Notes: generated by a model not told the origin, from the letters alone. A DNA stretch of 64,000 nucleotides from Cephalotus follicularis (GCA_001972305.1 BDDD01001640.1:159653-223652); one strand, 5' to 3'; counted from the stretch's first letter, positions 21,732 through 33,892 are shown. Translations and numbers: made by a program.

Positions 21732-23944
21732 TGATTATCTTCTATGATATGGTGGAGAACTTTCTTGAAGTTTTTATGGATGACATCTCTGTTCACGGTT
21801 CCTCATTTTCTGAATGCCTTCATCACCTGAAATTAGTACTTGAAAGAAGTAGAGAGAAGAATTTAGTGCTTAATTGGGAGAAGTGCAATTTCATGGTGAA
21901 GAAGGGGATAGTTCTTGGGCATGTAGTGTCAAAAGAGGGAATCCAAGTCGATAAAGAAAAACTCGAAGTCATCAAACATTTACCTCCACATAGAAATGTG
22001 AAAAACATCCGAGCATTCCTCGGACATGCTGGTTTTTATCGTCGGTTCATCAAAGATTTTAGCAAGGTGGCTCGACCCTTGACTTCGCTCTTAGCTAAAG
22101 ATCAAGATTTTGTTTTCACTGATGAGTGTCTTGTAGCATTTAACCGATTAAAAAAGGATCTCACTTCTGCTCCTATCATCCAATCAACGATTTGGACTGA
22201 GCCATTTGAGATCATGTGTGACGCGTATGATAGTGCAATAGGAGCGGTTCTTGGTCAAAGATTAAATAAATTGCCTCACGTCATTTACTATGCAAGTAGG
22301 ACCCTTTCCGATGCAAAATTGAATTATACGACCACTGAGAAAGAGTTTTTGGCGGTGGTCTTTGCACTTGAGAAATTCCGATCGTATCTTTTAGGATCAC
22401 ATGTCATAGTTTATACAGATCATGCTGCGATTCGGTATTTGATGAGTAAAAAGGATGCAAAAGCGCGTCTCATCCGATGGGTTCTGCTTCTTCAAGAATT
22501 TGACGTTGAAATTAGAGATAAGAAAGGGACTGAGAATTTGGTGGCTGATCATTTATTGCGACTCTCCAATGCACCTGAAGAAAATGGTTCGATTAATGAG
22601 AATTTTCCTGATGAGCAGCTTATGCGTGTTGAGCGCGAACCATGGTATGCGAACATAGTAAATTATCTTGTTACGGGTAGTGTACCATCCATGTGGTCTA
22701 CTCAAGATAAGCATAGGTTTCTCTCGCAAGCGAAACATTTTTTTTGGGATGATCCCTATCTTTTTAAAGCATGTCCTGACCAGATTTTGCGACGATGTGT
22801 TCTTGATCATGAGCATCACTCCATTCTATCTTTTTGTCATGATCAGGCATGTGGCGGCCATTTTGTCCCAACAAAGACGGCAGCCAAGCATTTGCAATGT
22901 GGTTTTTATTGGCCCACCCTTTTCAAAGATGCATTTCAGTACTGTAGGGCTTGTGCTTCTTGTCAATCGCTAGGCCGTGTGACTAAGAGGAATATGATGC
23001 CTTTAACTCCGATTTTGACGATTGAGATTTTTGATGTTTGGGGCATTGATTTCATGGGACCGTTTCCCAACTCGTTTGGGAACTTATATATCCTTTTGGC
23101 TGTTGATTACGTTTCGAAGTGGATTGAGGCGATTCCTTGTCGCACAAATGACAACTCCATGGTTGTCAAATTCCTCAAGGAACATATCTTTTCTAGCTTT
23201 GGCACCCCACGTGCCATAATTAGTGATAGGGGTACCCACTTTTACAATCGTTCTTTTGAAGCACTCATGAAAAGATATGGGATTACTCACAAGCTCGCTA
23301 CACCATATCATCCTCAAACAAGTGGGCAAGTTGAGGTATCTAATCGCCAAATCAAGCAAATTCTCGAAAAAACAGTCAACCCCAATCGAAAGGATTGGTC
23401 CACGCAACTTGTAGATGCTTTATGGGCTTATCAAACCACATTTAAAAATGATCTTGGTCAATCTCCTTACCGACTTGTGTATGGTAAAGCATGTCATCTT
23501 CCGGTAGAATTGGAACATCGAGCCTTTTGGGCCATCAAGCAATTCAATTTCGATCGTTCCACCGCAAGTAGTCATCTTGCTCTCCAGCTATATGAGTTAA
23601 AAGAAATTCGAAATGATGCGTATGACAATGCGAAGATTTCCAAAGAAAAGACCAAGGCCTTTCATGATGCGCGAATTTTGCAGAAAAATTTTGAAGCAGG
23701 AGACAAGGTTATTTTATATAATTCACGTTTACATTTGTTTCCTGGAAAATTGAGATCTCGTTGGGACGGCCCGTATATTGTTACAAATGTTTTCTCACAT
23801 GGTGTTTTTGAGATTTGTAAGCCAGGTACTGAAGATGTTTTCAAGGTAAACGGGCAACGGTTGAAGAAATTTTTAGAGTTTCCGTCTGCGCCGATGGAGG
23901 AGGCTATGGACTTGCATGAGCCTCTTTATTTTGAGCTTCCATGA
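21683..23944 (+). CDS. Athila-like RT / RNase H / integrase frame, 753 codons (G2)
   Basis: Open across 753 codons. Order: RT palm with [16 protein letters not shown] and catalytic FMDD (about residue 32); RT thumb [21 protein letters not shown]; RNase H with [13 protein letters not shown] and [14 protein letters not shown] (about 245); integrase zinc domain (His at 389 and 395 region, CRACASC at about 420); integrase core with Asp in GIDFMGP (about 455), Asp in ISDRGTHF (about 514) and Glu in GQVEVSNRQ (about 550), giving D,D-35-E; C-terminal barrel with [11 protein letters not shown] (about 690). It would copy RNA to DNA and integrate it. The upstream RT fingers are outside this frame. The good state of the frame fits a young copy. 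No host role is suggested. Confidence 0.93.
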   Translation: MPFGLCNAPATFQRCMMIIFYDMVENFLEVFMDDISVHGSSFSECLHHLKLVLERSREKNLVLNWEKCNFMVKKGIVLGHVVSKEGIQVDKEKLEVIKHLPPHRNVKNIRAFLGHAGFYRRFIKDFSKVARPLTSLLAKDQDFVFTDECLVAFNRLKKDLTSAPIIQSTIWTEPFEIMCDAYDSAIGAVLGQRLNKLPHVIYYASRTLSDAKLNYTTTEKEFLAVVFALEKFRSYLLGSHVIVYTDHAAIRYLMSKKDAKARLIRWVLLLQEFDVEIRDKKGTENLVADHLLRLSNAPEENGSINENFPDEQLMRVEREPWYANIVNYLVTGSVPSMWSTQDKHRFLSQAKHFFWDDPYLFKACPDQILRRCVLDHEHHSILSFCHDQACGGHFVPTKTAAKHLQCGFYWPTLFKDAFQYCRACASCQSLGRVTKRNMMPLTPILTIEIFDVWGIDFMGPFPNSFGNLYILLAVDYVSKWIEAIPCRTNDNSMVVKFLKEHIFSSFGTPRAIISDRGTHFYNRSFEALMKRYGITHKLATPYHPQTSGQVEVSNRQIKQILEKTVNPNRKDWSTQLVDALWAYQTTFKNDLGQSPYRLVYGKACHLPVELEHRAFWAIKQFNFDRSTASSHLALQLYELKEIRNDAYDNAKISKEKTKAFHDARILQKNFEAGDKVILYNSRLHLFPGKLRSRWDGPYIVTNVFSHGVFEICKPGTEDVFKVNGQRLKKFLEFPSAPMEEAMDLHEPLYFELP

Positions 23945-24658
23945 TCATATTCGGTAAACCCTACCCCTTTGTTTTTTTTTTTTGCATTGTTTCTTATATT
24001 TTCTTGATCATGCATTTTTATTTCTTTTGTTGGTTTTTATTGCATTGAGGACAATGCAAAAATTTAAGTATGGGGGGGTTTAGACCAAAGTTCATTTTAA
24101 TTTTGAAAGTAGGGATAAGTGTTGATATACTTAGAAACAATAGAAAACCCCATAGGAGATAATAAAAATTTTGTTTTCAAGGAAAAGAAAAGGAAAACAT
24201 CTCAAGGTAGGAATTCTGTGCGAAAATTAAAATGATAAATGAATAAAAAGACCGATCTTGTATGTTTTCAAAGTTTCATAAGATTTTATGGAGGAGGAGG
24301 ACAAGGAATTGATGTTCTTGTATATATGTGTATATATATATATATATAAAAATCGGTCTTAGTCTGAAGCCTATTTGATTCGAGTAATTAAACCTTAGGG
24401 GTGTTCTACACCTAGTTCCTTAAAGCCAACTGGCTTGAGAGTAACTGGTCGAAAGCTCGCTACATGGATCTTATAGAAAGCTTAAGAGGCTAAGACATAT
24501 TAAAAAATATATATGAATAAATTTAACTCTTTGAATTCAGTCTTAGTCTGTAGCCTATTTGATTCGAGTAATTAAACCTTATGGGTGTTCTACACCTAGT
24601 TCCTTAAAGCCAACTGGTTTGAGAGTAACTGGTCGAAAGCTCGCTACATGGATCTTAT
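23945..24658 (+). other. 3' non-coding region of G2 with a 184-bp duplication
   Basis: No env-like or other frame is seen. It holds an AT repeat (24321-24350) and two copies of a segment starting GTCTTAGTCTGWAGCC at 24356 and 24540, 184 bp apart and nearly identical over 118 bp (CTACACCTAGTTCCTTAAAG, GGTCGAAAGCTCGCTACATG). The second copy runs straight into the 3' LTR. Confidence 0.85.
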
Positions 24659-26168
24659 ATTACTTGGGTATGTTTTATTGTATTTTCAGGCTTTCGGTTT
24701 AATTCTATGAAAGAGAAATAAACGGAGCTAAGAAGCTAATTGCGGAGTCCAAATAAGAGATAATGGCATAATGGTAATTATGAAACCTTTGGAAGTTACC
24801 GGAACATATCAAATATTGGACTCATTGTGTTCATAAAATTATTTGGTGCACTTTTAATTCTTGGGTCGACATATTCCGAGATTCAAGTGAAGAGATATAG
24901 TTAAAGGATACATTTGGATTGTATGGCATATTACCATTATGCCATTAGTTATCAATGCAAATTGAATGCATTCTCCAGCAAACAAGCCCAGCATCTCACG
25001 CCACCATGTGCATCAAGCCTCATGCAACCATTCAACACATGCATGCAATCCAGCCATCCAATCCATGCAATCCATGCGCCAATCAGCAACAAAGAACCCA
25101 TGCAACCCATCAGCAAGTCATGCGCGTTAATCTTCAGCCCATGTATTTCACGCCACATGCGCCATCCTTTCCATGCATAAATCAACACATAAGTCAGCAG
25201 CACAATGCAGCAGCCCACGTTTTCAAGCCACAATTCAACAACCCACAACTCACCAACAACCCACAATTCACCAACTATTGCATTGTTTAATTTTTTAGGT
25301 AGGTTACATATGTATATATATATGGCACAGGAAGACACAAAGACAGCAAGAATGGCCGATCTCCCTTCTTCTTTTCTTTATAAATTTTTAGTTTAGTTTT
25401 CTCCATGTTTTGTAGCTAGTTTCTTAAAGTTTTGGGGTTAGAACAAAACCTAGATTGTTATTATTTCAATTCAATCAATAAAAATCATAGAATATTTTAT
25501 TTGTTCTTCAATTTTTCTGCCTTCACACACACTTTGTCTGTCTGATTAAAATCCACAAACATCTTGTAGGTGAAGTTGAAAGTTGGTGAATGAATGGTTT
25601 TCAACGCGATCAATGGAGTCTACTCATACGGTTTGTCACGCCGAACACACTTCGTATAGACCTAGCATGACTACACATACGGTTTGTCTGATTAAAATCC
25701 ACACTCCATATAGACCTAGCATGACTACTCATACGATTTGTCATCACAGTCGCACTCCGTATTGACCTAACTGCCATTGGTTATCAAGGTATGATCGTTT
25801 AATTAAAGTGAATAGTTAAATACAATCTATGGTGAGTTTCTATACCCTAAAACCATTTTTTCATTATATATTTTCTTTAGTTTTATTTATTGCTTTAATT
25901 AGTTTTAATTTGCACGTATTATTTTTTGTTATTTTCAATTATTTTAGTCTGTTATTTTATTTAATTTATTTCCTGCATGTTTTCAATTGTTTTATTATTT
26001 TTGCATAATTAGGAGTAGTTTTCGATAGTTTATCTCAAATTTGGTATACTTCGCCTATGTTGAATAATTTATAACTAGTTTAACGTTTCCCTGCGTTCGA
26101 CCCGTTATTGCATGATCCGTGCACTTGCGGTTATAAATTTTAAAACAAACCTTTTTTTTACGTGAACA
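24659..26168 (+). mobile_element. 3' LTR of G2
   Basis: From TTACTTGGGTATGTTTTATT to ACGTGAACA, colinear with the 5' LTR. It differs by scattered substitutions and one short tandem duplication of CCCACAAYTCACCAAC near 25240. Confidence 0.88.
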
Positions 26169-26360
26169 TTGTTGTATCATCAACTGCATGCTTGAATGAT
26201 GCAAATTTTATTATGATATGATGTGGGAGTTCCTTAGACCTGTAATGTTAAAATTTGACTTGGTTAAAATGGTGGGTTGAGGGGATTCTTCCGCTGCCTA
26301 AAAAAGAAAATTTTAAAATGCTCCCCTTAACACCTTGGTCCATTTTTGCCATTGGGATGA

Positions 26361-28562
26361 ACTTCCATTCCCAATAGGAGGTTCATTTATATGGGGCATA
26401 AGTGAACCAGTTAGACTTGCTGCGTTATGCTCGTTCCCGCGGGTTAGAGGGTGGAGCATCTCATTGCCACTAGGGAGGAATCCTAGAACTAATGCGGGGT
26501 GCGTGCTGGGAGTATGTACACTGAACTTGACCCACCTTATGAATGCTATTTGGATGGTCACTAACCCCATGTCAGTAGCAATTTCTATCTGTGGCAGTAG
26601 TGTATAGGCACTTAGTGCCTAGTAGGACCTAGGAGGACCTGGTGATTCTTAGACCCGAGCTACTGCTCTACATTGTGCAGAGGAAGTTTGGCTTTGATCT
26701 CCGCCTTATCAAGTCCTCTCACGAGGCTGGCAAATAGGCTGTCTTTCGGTCTTACCGAATCTGCATGGATGTAAGGGAGTATGCAAGATGGAATCGTCAC
26801 ACCTGCAGCGAGGGTGATAGGCTCTATTATATATGTATTCATTACGGACTTGAAAATACCTGCGCAGGTTACAGGGATTGAAAATTGGATTTTCAGGAAA
26901 ATTTCGTCGATAGTCGTAATGATTTGACGGATTTATAAGCATCGGGCAAAACCGGGGATGACACTTATCCTAACCCCAGGCCGCGGTTGGAGCCGAGGAT
27001 GACGAAGGATTATAGTACACGGTAACCGTTGACAGGAAAAAGTACCATATGTGTCAGAAATGGACGTACGATATGGGAAATTAATCTGTGATTAATTTCC
27101 ATACTAGGATAATATTGGATATTATTTTGGGGTCAATAAATTAGTTGGAGACTACTTGAAATGACTTTACCATTCTTTGGGAGCGTTTCGGTAATTTATC
27201 GGTGTCACCGATTTTATTCCAGACTTTCGGGTCCCACCTATTTATTGGAAAAGTGATGTTTGTTGGACACATGTCACTTGGTGGTAAAACTAGTTTTTCA
27301 ACTAGTATATATTAATTGCACATTGTTGGGATTTTTGATAACACATGGTTGTGGCAACTTGTATCTTATCCTACTAGATGTCAAATTAATATATAAAGAG
27401 AAGTTTTTTCGGGCGAGAGAGACATGGAAAAGCGTCGGGCGCATAAGAAGAAAAAGGAGAGATGGGTGAGTTTTTGGGAGAAGGCATCCGCAAAAGAAAA
27501 AAGAGAAAGGGAGAGGTGCTGGCTACCAGAGAGACCTCAACACCGGGTGTGCAAGCGGCCAGGAAGAGAGAAGGTTGGTGGCATGAGGCTTCAACGCTGA
27601 TGGTACTCTTCCTCTACTTGTCTCTCTTTCTTCTCTTTCTCCCCGACGGCAAAGCCTGGAGCTTTTCCCTCACTGCCGCTCCTCTTTTCCACCATCCGTG
27701 ATCATGGTAGGTGGAGCTAAGCTTCGCCTTAAAGCTTAGCTTTACCTATCTTGGTTTTAGCTTAGGATTGCCAGCGAATGGGCCAGATTTTTCATGCTGA
27801 GTCAAATCAGCTACTTTGGCCAAGGGTCGGCTATGACTCTGCGTTTTGCGGTGAGTCACAGCTAGTCTCGGGCAGAGATGAGTAGATCCTAGGATTTGTG
27901 GATCATTGGTGGCATGACCGGAACTCAGGTATCGTGGTCGGAGCTCCGACGAGGTGACTCACCAGCGAGACATGGCTAGTGTCGGTCAGAGATGAGCATA
28001 TCGATGGTTTTGGAGACCGGTTATGACACGGCTGGAACCCTACCATCATGACAAAAACTCGTTGAGTCAACTCAGTGAGTTTCAGGAGACCCCAGCTATG
28101 ACTATGCGTTCTATGGTGAGTCACGGCACGTCTCCGGCAGGAACATGTAGATCGATCATTTTGGAGGCATGTGACCGCATGGACAGAGCACTGGCTGGTT
28201 GGCTGAAAATCGGCCGAAGCTCCGGTGATGCACAATGTTTTTGTTGCCATGGGTAGGACGCAACGGAAGCGTGGTGTTCATGCCCTATGAAAGAGGTTGC
28301 CAAAGATGTTGGAGCCTCCAAACGATTGTATGATTCCAACAGTTTAGTTTTGACCAAATTGGATTCGGCTTAGGGTTTGCATGCTTGACCCGTTAGACTG
28401 TTCAATTGGATATTAATCATAGATCCTTAGGCTTTTGATTTTGGGATTGAGACGCTGGTTTAAAGCTTGACTTGGAGTCTTGGGTGTTTTAAAAGAATTA
28501 AAATTATTTCGCACAGTAACCTGGTTCCAAAATCTACCAGGAACCCTATAGGTTTCCCAACA
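26361..28562 (+). mobile_element. Left LTR of C1
   Basis: About 2.2 kb, matched by 57785-58878 plus 61873-62722. It ends GGTTTCCCAACA just before the primer site. Its beginning merges into the third tandem LTR near 26360. The pyrimidine/purine-rich block 27470-27700 and the GAGTCAACTCAG cluster (27785-28150) recur in the right LTR. The small frames in it are not genes. Confidence 0.85.
27785..28150. repeat. GAGTCAACTCAG / GTGAGTCAC motif cluster in C1 left LTR
   Basis: Sites include GCTGAGTCAAATCAGC, GCGGTGAGTCACAGC, AGGTGACTCACCAGCG, GTTGAGTCAACTCAGTGAG and ATGGTGAGTCACGGC. The right LTR repeats them at 62230-62560 (CTGAGTCAACTCAGC, GGGGTGACTCAC, GAGCCAACTCAGAG, GTGGTGAGTCACAACG). Confidence 0.75.
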
Positions 28563-28563
28563 A

Positions 28564-28575
28564 TGGTATCAGAGC
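28564..28575 (+). other. Primer binding site, tRNA-iMet (C1)
   Basis: TGGTATCAGAGC, one base after the LTR end, complementary to the 3' end of initiator-Met tRNA. It is intact despite the age of the element. Confidence 0.9.
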
Positions 28576-30530
28576 GTCCCGTTTTAATATCAATTGAACT
28601 TTAATTTCAGTTTTGGTGGTTGTTTTGGAATTATTAATCTAGCTAAATATTTGGTTTACGTTCCCCCCATTTGGTTATTTCATAACTATAGCATTGGATT
28701 GTGTATTTGTGTGTTGGTTAGACTAATGAGCGAACTAGTGTTGTAGACCGACTAGTGTATTATTTTTTTGGTGTGGAAGCATGTACTGGAGGCTGTTTTA
28801 TAGTGGATAGCAAAACAGGCTCCTAAGTACAATTACGGATCATTGACAGTGCCTTGGAAGGTCAACGGATTGGGTTTCGAGGTGTATAAGTGGCTGCGTG
28901 CGAAACGCATAGTGTCCTGCAGGTAGATACTTGCTATCAGGCGGACGGGCAGCTGAACTACTACTGTCTGCAAGGCAACAGTGTGCTAGCATGGATGTCG
29001 TGTGTTTTGGGCAGAAACTTGATGCACCTAGAAGCGTAGTCCGCGTGCGTAATGCATAAAATTTTTGAACAACAGCCTTGTGTTCAAGGCACACGGCGCA
29101 TGTCGAAGGATGCGTGAGTATAGGCTGCACAAAACGCACACGCTGCACAAAACGCACACGCGCACGCACAGGGTGCATATGCACATGCACATTGGTTTTT
29201 CTTAAAACATCTTAAAACCATGGGGATACTAGACTTTAATTAATCTAGAGGGAGTTATACCGGAACATCGGCGCACTAAGTTAGAATTATTTCGATTAGC
29301 CATCGGAAATTGAAATTGTTTGTGTTTATCCAAAATTTATATTGGATATAATCTTTTTAATGTCTTATGCATGATGGGAGGTTAAGGGACTGGACCTAGC
29401 TTTTGGTTTCTTTTTGGATGTTTAATTTTATTTGTTACTTAATTGTTTTATTGGTTTGCAATAAGGTTGTCTGCGTATACCATATTTCTCATCTTTTTAT
29501 TCCTCTCTAGGGTAGGATCTATTCTCCCTCTAATTTGTATTCTTTTCTTTAAACGTAAATGTGTTTTTGAAATTTCTTTTTGTAAATAAAAGAAGGAAGG
29601 ACAAAGAAGGCAGAAAAGGAAGATGAAGAATACTGCAAGACCAATGAAGGCCATGAATGCATGGTGCATTTTGTAATAAAGTAGAATTAAATAGTTCACC
29701 TAGGAGACCGAGTGATGGCATTTGGCTCGTGCGCATCACTTATAGTCTTAGTCCTTAGCCAGACCATTTTATTTCTATGTTGGACATAGGTTGCATGAGA
29801 TGGATGGTCCAAACACGTCAAGCATGCTTGGCCGTAATTAATTTGAATTCGCTAAGATAACCAATGAATTGATTAATGGCTGGTAATTTAAAATGTGAGA
29901 CCCAAATACCTCCAAAGTTGAAATAATAAGTCTTAACACTGGGGACACAAGTTAGTGACCCAATGTGGCCTTCCATGATTCTCAGTAAATAGCATGGATA
30001 TATTGTAGACGGTCATGCCAACAACTGAGGTCTTCAGTATGACCAATGTTATGTCAACAGCAATGCTAGGCATTACAAGGAAATGACTATGTTTTGGCAC
30101 TTGGACAAGTACACGTGTGGGTGTTTCAAAACGAGTGCATTTCTTTGAGGATTGTGGGTATTGACTTATACTGGCTCTAATGGTTGGTCGAGCCAACAGC
30201 AGAGACCATACTGAGATGGGAGGCCGAATCTCTTATTGGATCTTACACAATGAGGGTGGGACCCTGCGGAGTGTAAATTGGCAAATGAGCCTACCTATCT
30301 TGAGTACTGTTGTTTGTCATGCCAACAACTGAGGCCATGATATGCTAAGATAGATTCCAATCCCCACTAGCAGGTTGGACGCTTCCCGAATTCCACCTGG
30401 GGGTGTGGAATACGATTAGAATAATGGGAGGAACCATAAACACTAAAGACCAAGTGATATGGTAGTCACATAAAATCTGGAATAGATGCTAACTCTTGCT
30501 TTTGATTTCTTTATCTTAGGTTGCTTAGTA
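28576..30530 (+). other. Untranslated leader of C1 with ACGCAC/GTGCGT array
   Basis: Homologous to the C2 leader at several landmarks but with a different motif array: at 28880-29190 GGCTGCGTGCGAAACGCA, CCGCGTGCGTAATGCA, GCACACGGCGCATG, and a doubled GCTGCACAAAACGCACAC. A block at 30011-30197 with GGTCATGCCAACAAC is copied again at 31205-31382. Confidence 0.7.
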
Positions 30531-31977
30531 TGGCTACAATCACCCTTAATCTTGAGACCGTATCAACTCAAAAAGGCCTTAATTTTCTCAATTTGGCAAA
30601 AGTACGCTGGGCGGGAAATTGGTACTAGGTACTGATACCTCATCTAAAGACTTGATCAAGATGGCCAAGTGGCATGATGCCATTGTGAAGGCATGGTGTC
30701 TTGCAATAGTAGGCATGGTCCCTGACTACAACGCCAGTATGAGAATATGGAGAACCTATCCTGCATACTTCTCTAGGAGTTGTATGGCACATAGACTAGG
30801 TCTATGAGGTTCAACTAATCTCGATAGCTCTTTCAGATGAGATTGAGTGGGGGAGATCCATTCCATTGAAATGGACTGAAGATGAGTGATTTCATTGAGA
30901 TGGAAGCACAGTTGGATTACGTCATGGACCTCTTAGTGACGTCCCTTCCTAGGATTTTTTCGCAATTATGTACGAACACCAGCATGTCTAATGTGGAGTT
31001 CACACTATCGGAGTTAGATATTATGCTCTGGATTACGAAAGCCAACTTTGACACTAAAAAGTCAAAGGTCCAAATTAGTGGACTTCTTACTCTTCTCAGA
31101 CCACCTAAAAAGGTGGTGCTGTGGCTTCCCATTGATAGGGAAGGTCATAGCTTTACCTAAGGCTCACTACAGTTCTCGTTGAGTGACATGAGCAGGTTGG
31201 GGGCGGTCATGCCAACATCTAAGGTCTGCAATCTGTCTGATGTCATGTCAATGCTGGGCATTGCAAAGAAATGGCCATGTTTTGGCACTTGGACACGCTC
31301 ACGTGTGGGTGTCAAAACAGGCGCATATCTTTGAGGATTGTGGATAATGACTTATCCTGGTTTTAATGGTTTGTCATGCCAAAGCTAATAAGTAAAAGAA
31401 GAAGGAGCGTGAGGGATAACTGCCAAAAATGGAATGAATTTTTTTTTGAGGACCAAACCTCCTTCCTTTGTGGCTCGGAGGTGTACTAGAAAAGGGAATA
31501 TTGAGAGTTCATTGTTACCACTTCTACAGATCCACCTCAGGGAGGTGCCTCAGGAACTTGGAGGTGCTGCACAACTAAGAGCTGATAAAGAAGTGGATTT
31601 ATGGCTTTGCATTGTATCTAGGATCACTGCATAAGCTATATGATTTATGAATTGTTGGCATATAAAGTTTTTGTGTTAAAACATGGACCTAGTAGTTAGG
31701 TACTGAACATAATTAGAAACATTATAAGTGTTCACTCACTTATACAAAATGAGCTTACAGCTCGATTTTCAGAACAATGGTTGTTCTATGTTGTCTAATA
31801 AAGTTTGAGTGTACAATGGGATTATTGGAAATGTTCCAAGTGTTTTGAACAAAATCTTTTCACAATTTATCAAAGAACTCATAAAAGACAAAGAGGAATA
31901 AACAGGTAAGCCATTTAAAACACTTTGATTGGATCGAGCAGGCAAATAACTATATGACAAATTCTAAGATTATCTTA
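30531..31977 (+). pseudogene. Copia gag to integrase remnants (C1)
   Basis: The stretch starts ATGGCTACAATCACCCTTAATC, at the place where C2 has its gag start, and carries weak gag traces (WHDAIVKAWCLAIVGMVP; EFTLSELDIMLWITKANFD, comparable with LRELVSMLRTVEANL of C2). Between 31205 and 31382 a copy of leader sequence is present. The end (GYLRD-like, about 31955) is integrase, interrupted by G1. Similarity is low and the frame has many breaks. It is recognised mainly by colinearity with C2. Confidence 0.6.
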
Positions 31978-31982
31978 GAGAT

Positions 31983-33892
31983 TGTAACGACCGGAATATT
32001 TCCGTTGAATCGTCGGATTATTATTCATTGAAGATCTCTTAGTTTATATCTTTTTTTTATATCTTGTTTTGGTATCACATGTGTTAAGCGTCGACTGGCC
32101 ATAAGAAACCGTCGATTGCCTAGCTTAAAGCATCGACAATTTAGCTTATGCATCGACGGACACCTCAAGCATCAATTAGATTCTTGAAGCGCCAGCACAA
32201 GTACCCTTAAAGCGCCAGCGGTCTAAAGCAAAGCGACAGTGCTTTGTAGTTATCCAACGACGCTTACATTTCAATCAAAGATTCTTCAAAGCAGTGGAAA
32301 TTTGGTCTATGACAAAACCCTTAACCGACAACGCTCTACACAAAGCGGCGGCGCTTTGTGATTAACCGATGTTGCTTCGCTTCAAAGCTTCAATGCTTTT
32401 CCTGTGCAGAGAAGTCCACATGCAAAGTTTATCTTTGTCAGCCAGCTTAGGACCATATACTTATTAAAGGCAGGTGTCAATTTGAGGGATTTATGACTCC
32501 CGATATATAGCTAAGTGTCAGCAAACTAAGGTGATAAGAATCCAAGTGTCACCAATTTAGAAGGGAGAATGCTAGGTGTCATCAAATTTGGAATATAGGA
32601 ATGGTAGGTGCCATGCTCTAATGTAAAGGACTTGATGACTCATCTAGGGAAAGCTTAAAACACCTGATATATGTCCAAGAATGACCTGAGAATTAGTTAC
32701 TTTTGCTAAGTTCAATTCAGGAAGAGAGAAGGAGACTAGCTTCAAGTAAGGAACCTTACTCTTTCATTCTAAAAGTGTTAAACATATTCCTCTGATTATT
32801 TCTGATATTATGTAGCAAATTGATTTAATCATATCTCTCTCGTTTCTTATTGAAATTACAATTGGTTAAGTGTTATAGAATCTTCAAGATGTCTTCTATA
32901 ACTTTTATGTTTTATGTATTTCGAAATTCTATTGATTTCTAGATGAAAAACTCTGTTTAAAGTTACTGCTCGTGTTCTACTTACTTACAGTACCTGCAAC
33001 TATGAAAATTTACTGCAGCTTCGTTTCTCATCCAAAAGTATGAACTTTATCATTTTGAAATTTTTGAAATGTCTACTATACCTTTACTGTTTTATGTTTT
33101 CTCTGAAAATGAATATTTCTATATGAAATATCAGCTTTAATATTTCTGTGTGATCATGTCCAGTGAATGTTTTTGAATTGTTTACTCAAAGTGTTGAGAT
33201 ATTGTTAATGAGTTATGACAACTTGATGAACTGGGATGAACAACTCTTGGATAGTGGATCCAAAGAGGGTTATGTAAAGAACGTAGAGTGCTCTCGGACA
33301 TGCACGTGATGTAAGGATAGTAATCGGGGAGTGCACATGTCCCCAGTGAAGCAATGGTTCAGTTGGGTTTCCTAAGGCCCCTTGATGATTTGAAACGGTC
33401 TGAATTTATGAAAAATTATCAGAACATGGATTTTGATAATATTTTTATTACGATAATTCCTACTGGGCTATTTGAGCTAACTCCTTTCAATGTTTTGTTT
33501 TGTTTTAAAAACTTTTCAGGTGATAGTTGATCGGGGAGCGCCAAGCTTTAAAAGAGAGTTGCAGAAGAATGTTTTTCTTTAAAAAATACATATATGCTAT
33601 GTATAAACTACTGTTTTGTGGCTGTAACAAGATATTTATCCGCTGTGTAAATCCTTTCATGAAATGTCATGTATGGTGCGAAGGCACTAATATGAACGAT
33701 TGTAATATTTTGTAAGTGTACGATATAGAAAGTTGAAGTTTGAAATTTTGAGGTTTAGTGAAGTTATAAGAAATTAATGAAAGATGTTATTAACAAGCAA
33801 GATTATTAAATGATTTAAGGTTACCCTTAGTAACGCACCGAATCCTCGTAGCTCACTTCGAGTATTAGTGAACTCAGATCGGGGGCGTTACA
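31983..33892 (+). mobile_element. 5' LTR of G1
   Basis: 1910 bp, TGTAACGACCGGAAT to GGGCGTTACA. It begins with a palindrome-rich block (32086-32400), followed by AT-rich sequence, TATAT-rich stretches and the conserved end GAATCCTCGTAGCTC. No gene. Confidence 0.93.
32086..32400. repeat. AAGCGTCGAC / AAGCGCCAGCG motif array in G1 LTR
   Basis: Starts with TTAAGCGTCGACTGGCC and AACCGTCGATTGCC, then AAAGCATCGACAATT, GCATCGACGG, AAGCATCAATTAG, AAGCGCCAGCACAAG, AAAGCGCCAGCGG and AACGACGCTTAC. The 3' LTR has the same array at 53738-54032 with different individual transitions. Confidence 0.82.

Larger units (their letters stand above)
19444..26168 (+). mobile_element. Compact Athila-like Gypsy element G2
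   Basis: About 6.7 kb with two LTRs, an Asp-tRNA primer site, a short gag N-terminus, an RT/RNase H/integrase frame and a 0.7-kb 3' non-coding part. The host Copia LTR continues cleanly on both sides, with TTGTT at 19439-19443 and 26169-26173 as probable target duplication. The Athila assignment rests on the primer site, the RT motif [16 protein letters not shown] and integrase similarity by eye. The two LTRs are about 98% alike by eye, so the insertion is fairly recent. Most of gag, the protease and any env-like frame are absent, so it is broken as a whole although its long frame is open. Confidence 0.87.
18072..26360 (+). mobile_element. Third Copia LTR of the tandem array, interrupted by G2
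   Basis: 18072-19443 plus 26169-about 26360 together match 14036-15619 (for example ATACGAATATAAGC, GTGCGCAATATGGGATTGTC, CCCTATTATGGTCTGATTG). Total matched length is close to equal (about 1.57 against 1.58 kb). Near 26360 the sequence passes without a gap into the LTR of the related element C1 (GGTTCATTTATATGGGGC), giving a hybrid LTR. There is no coding capacity. Confidence 0.8.
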
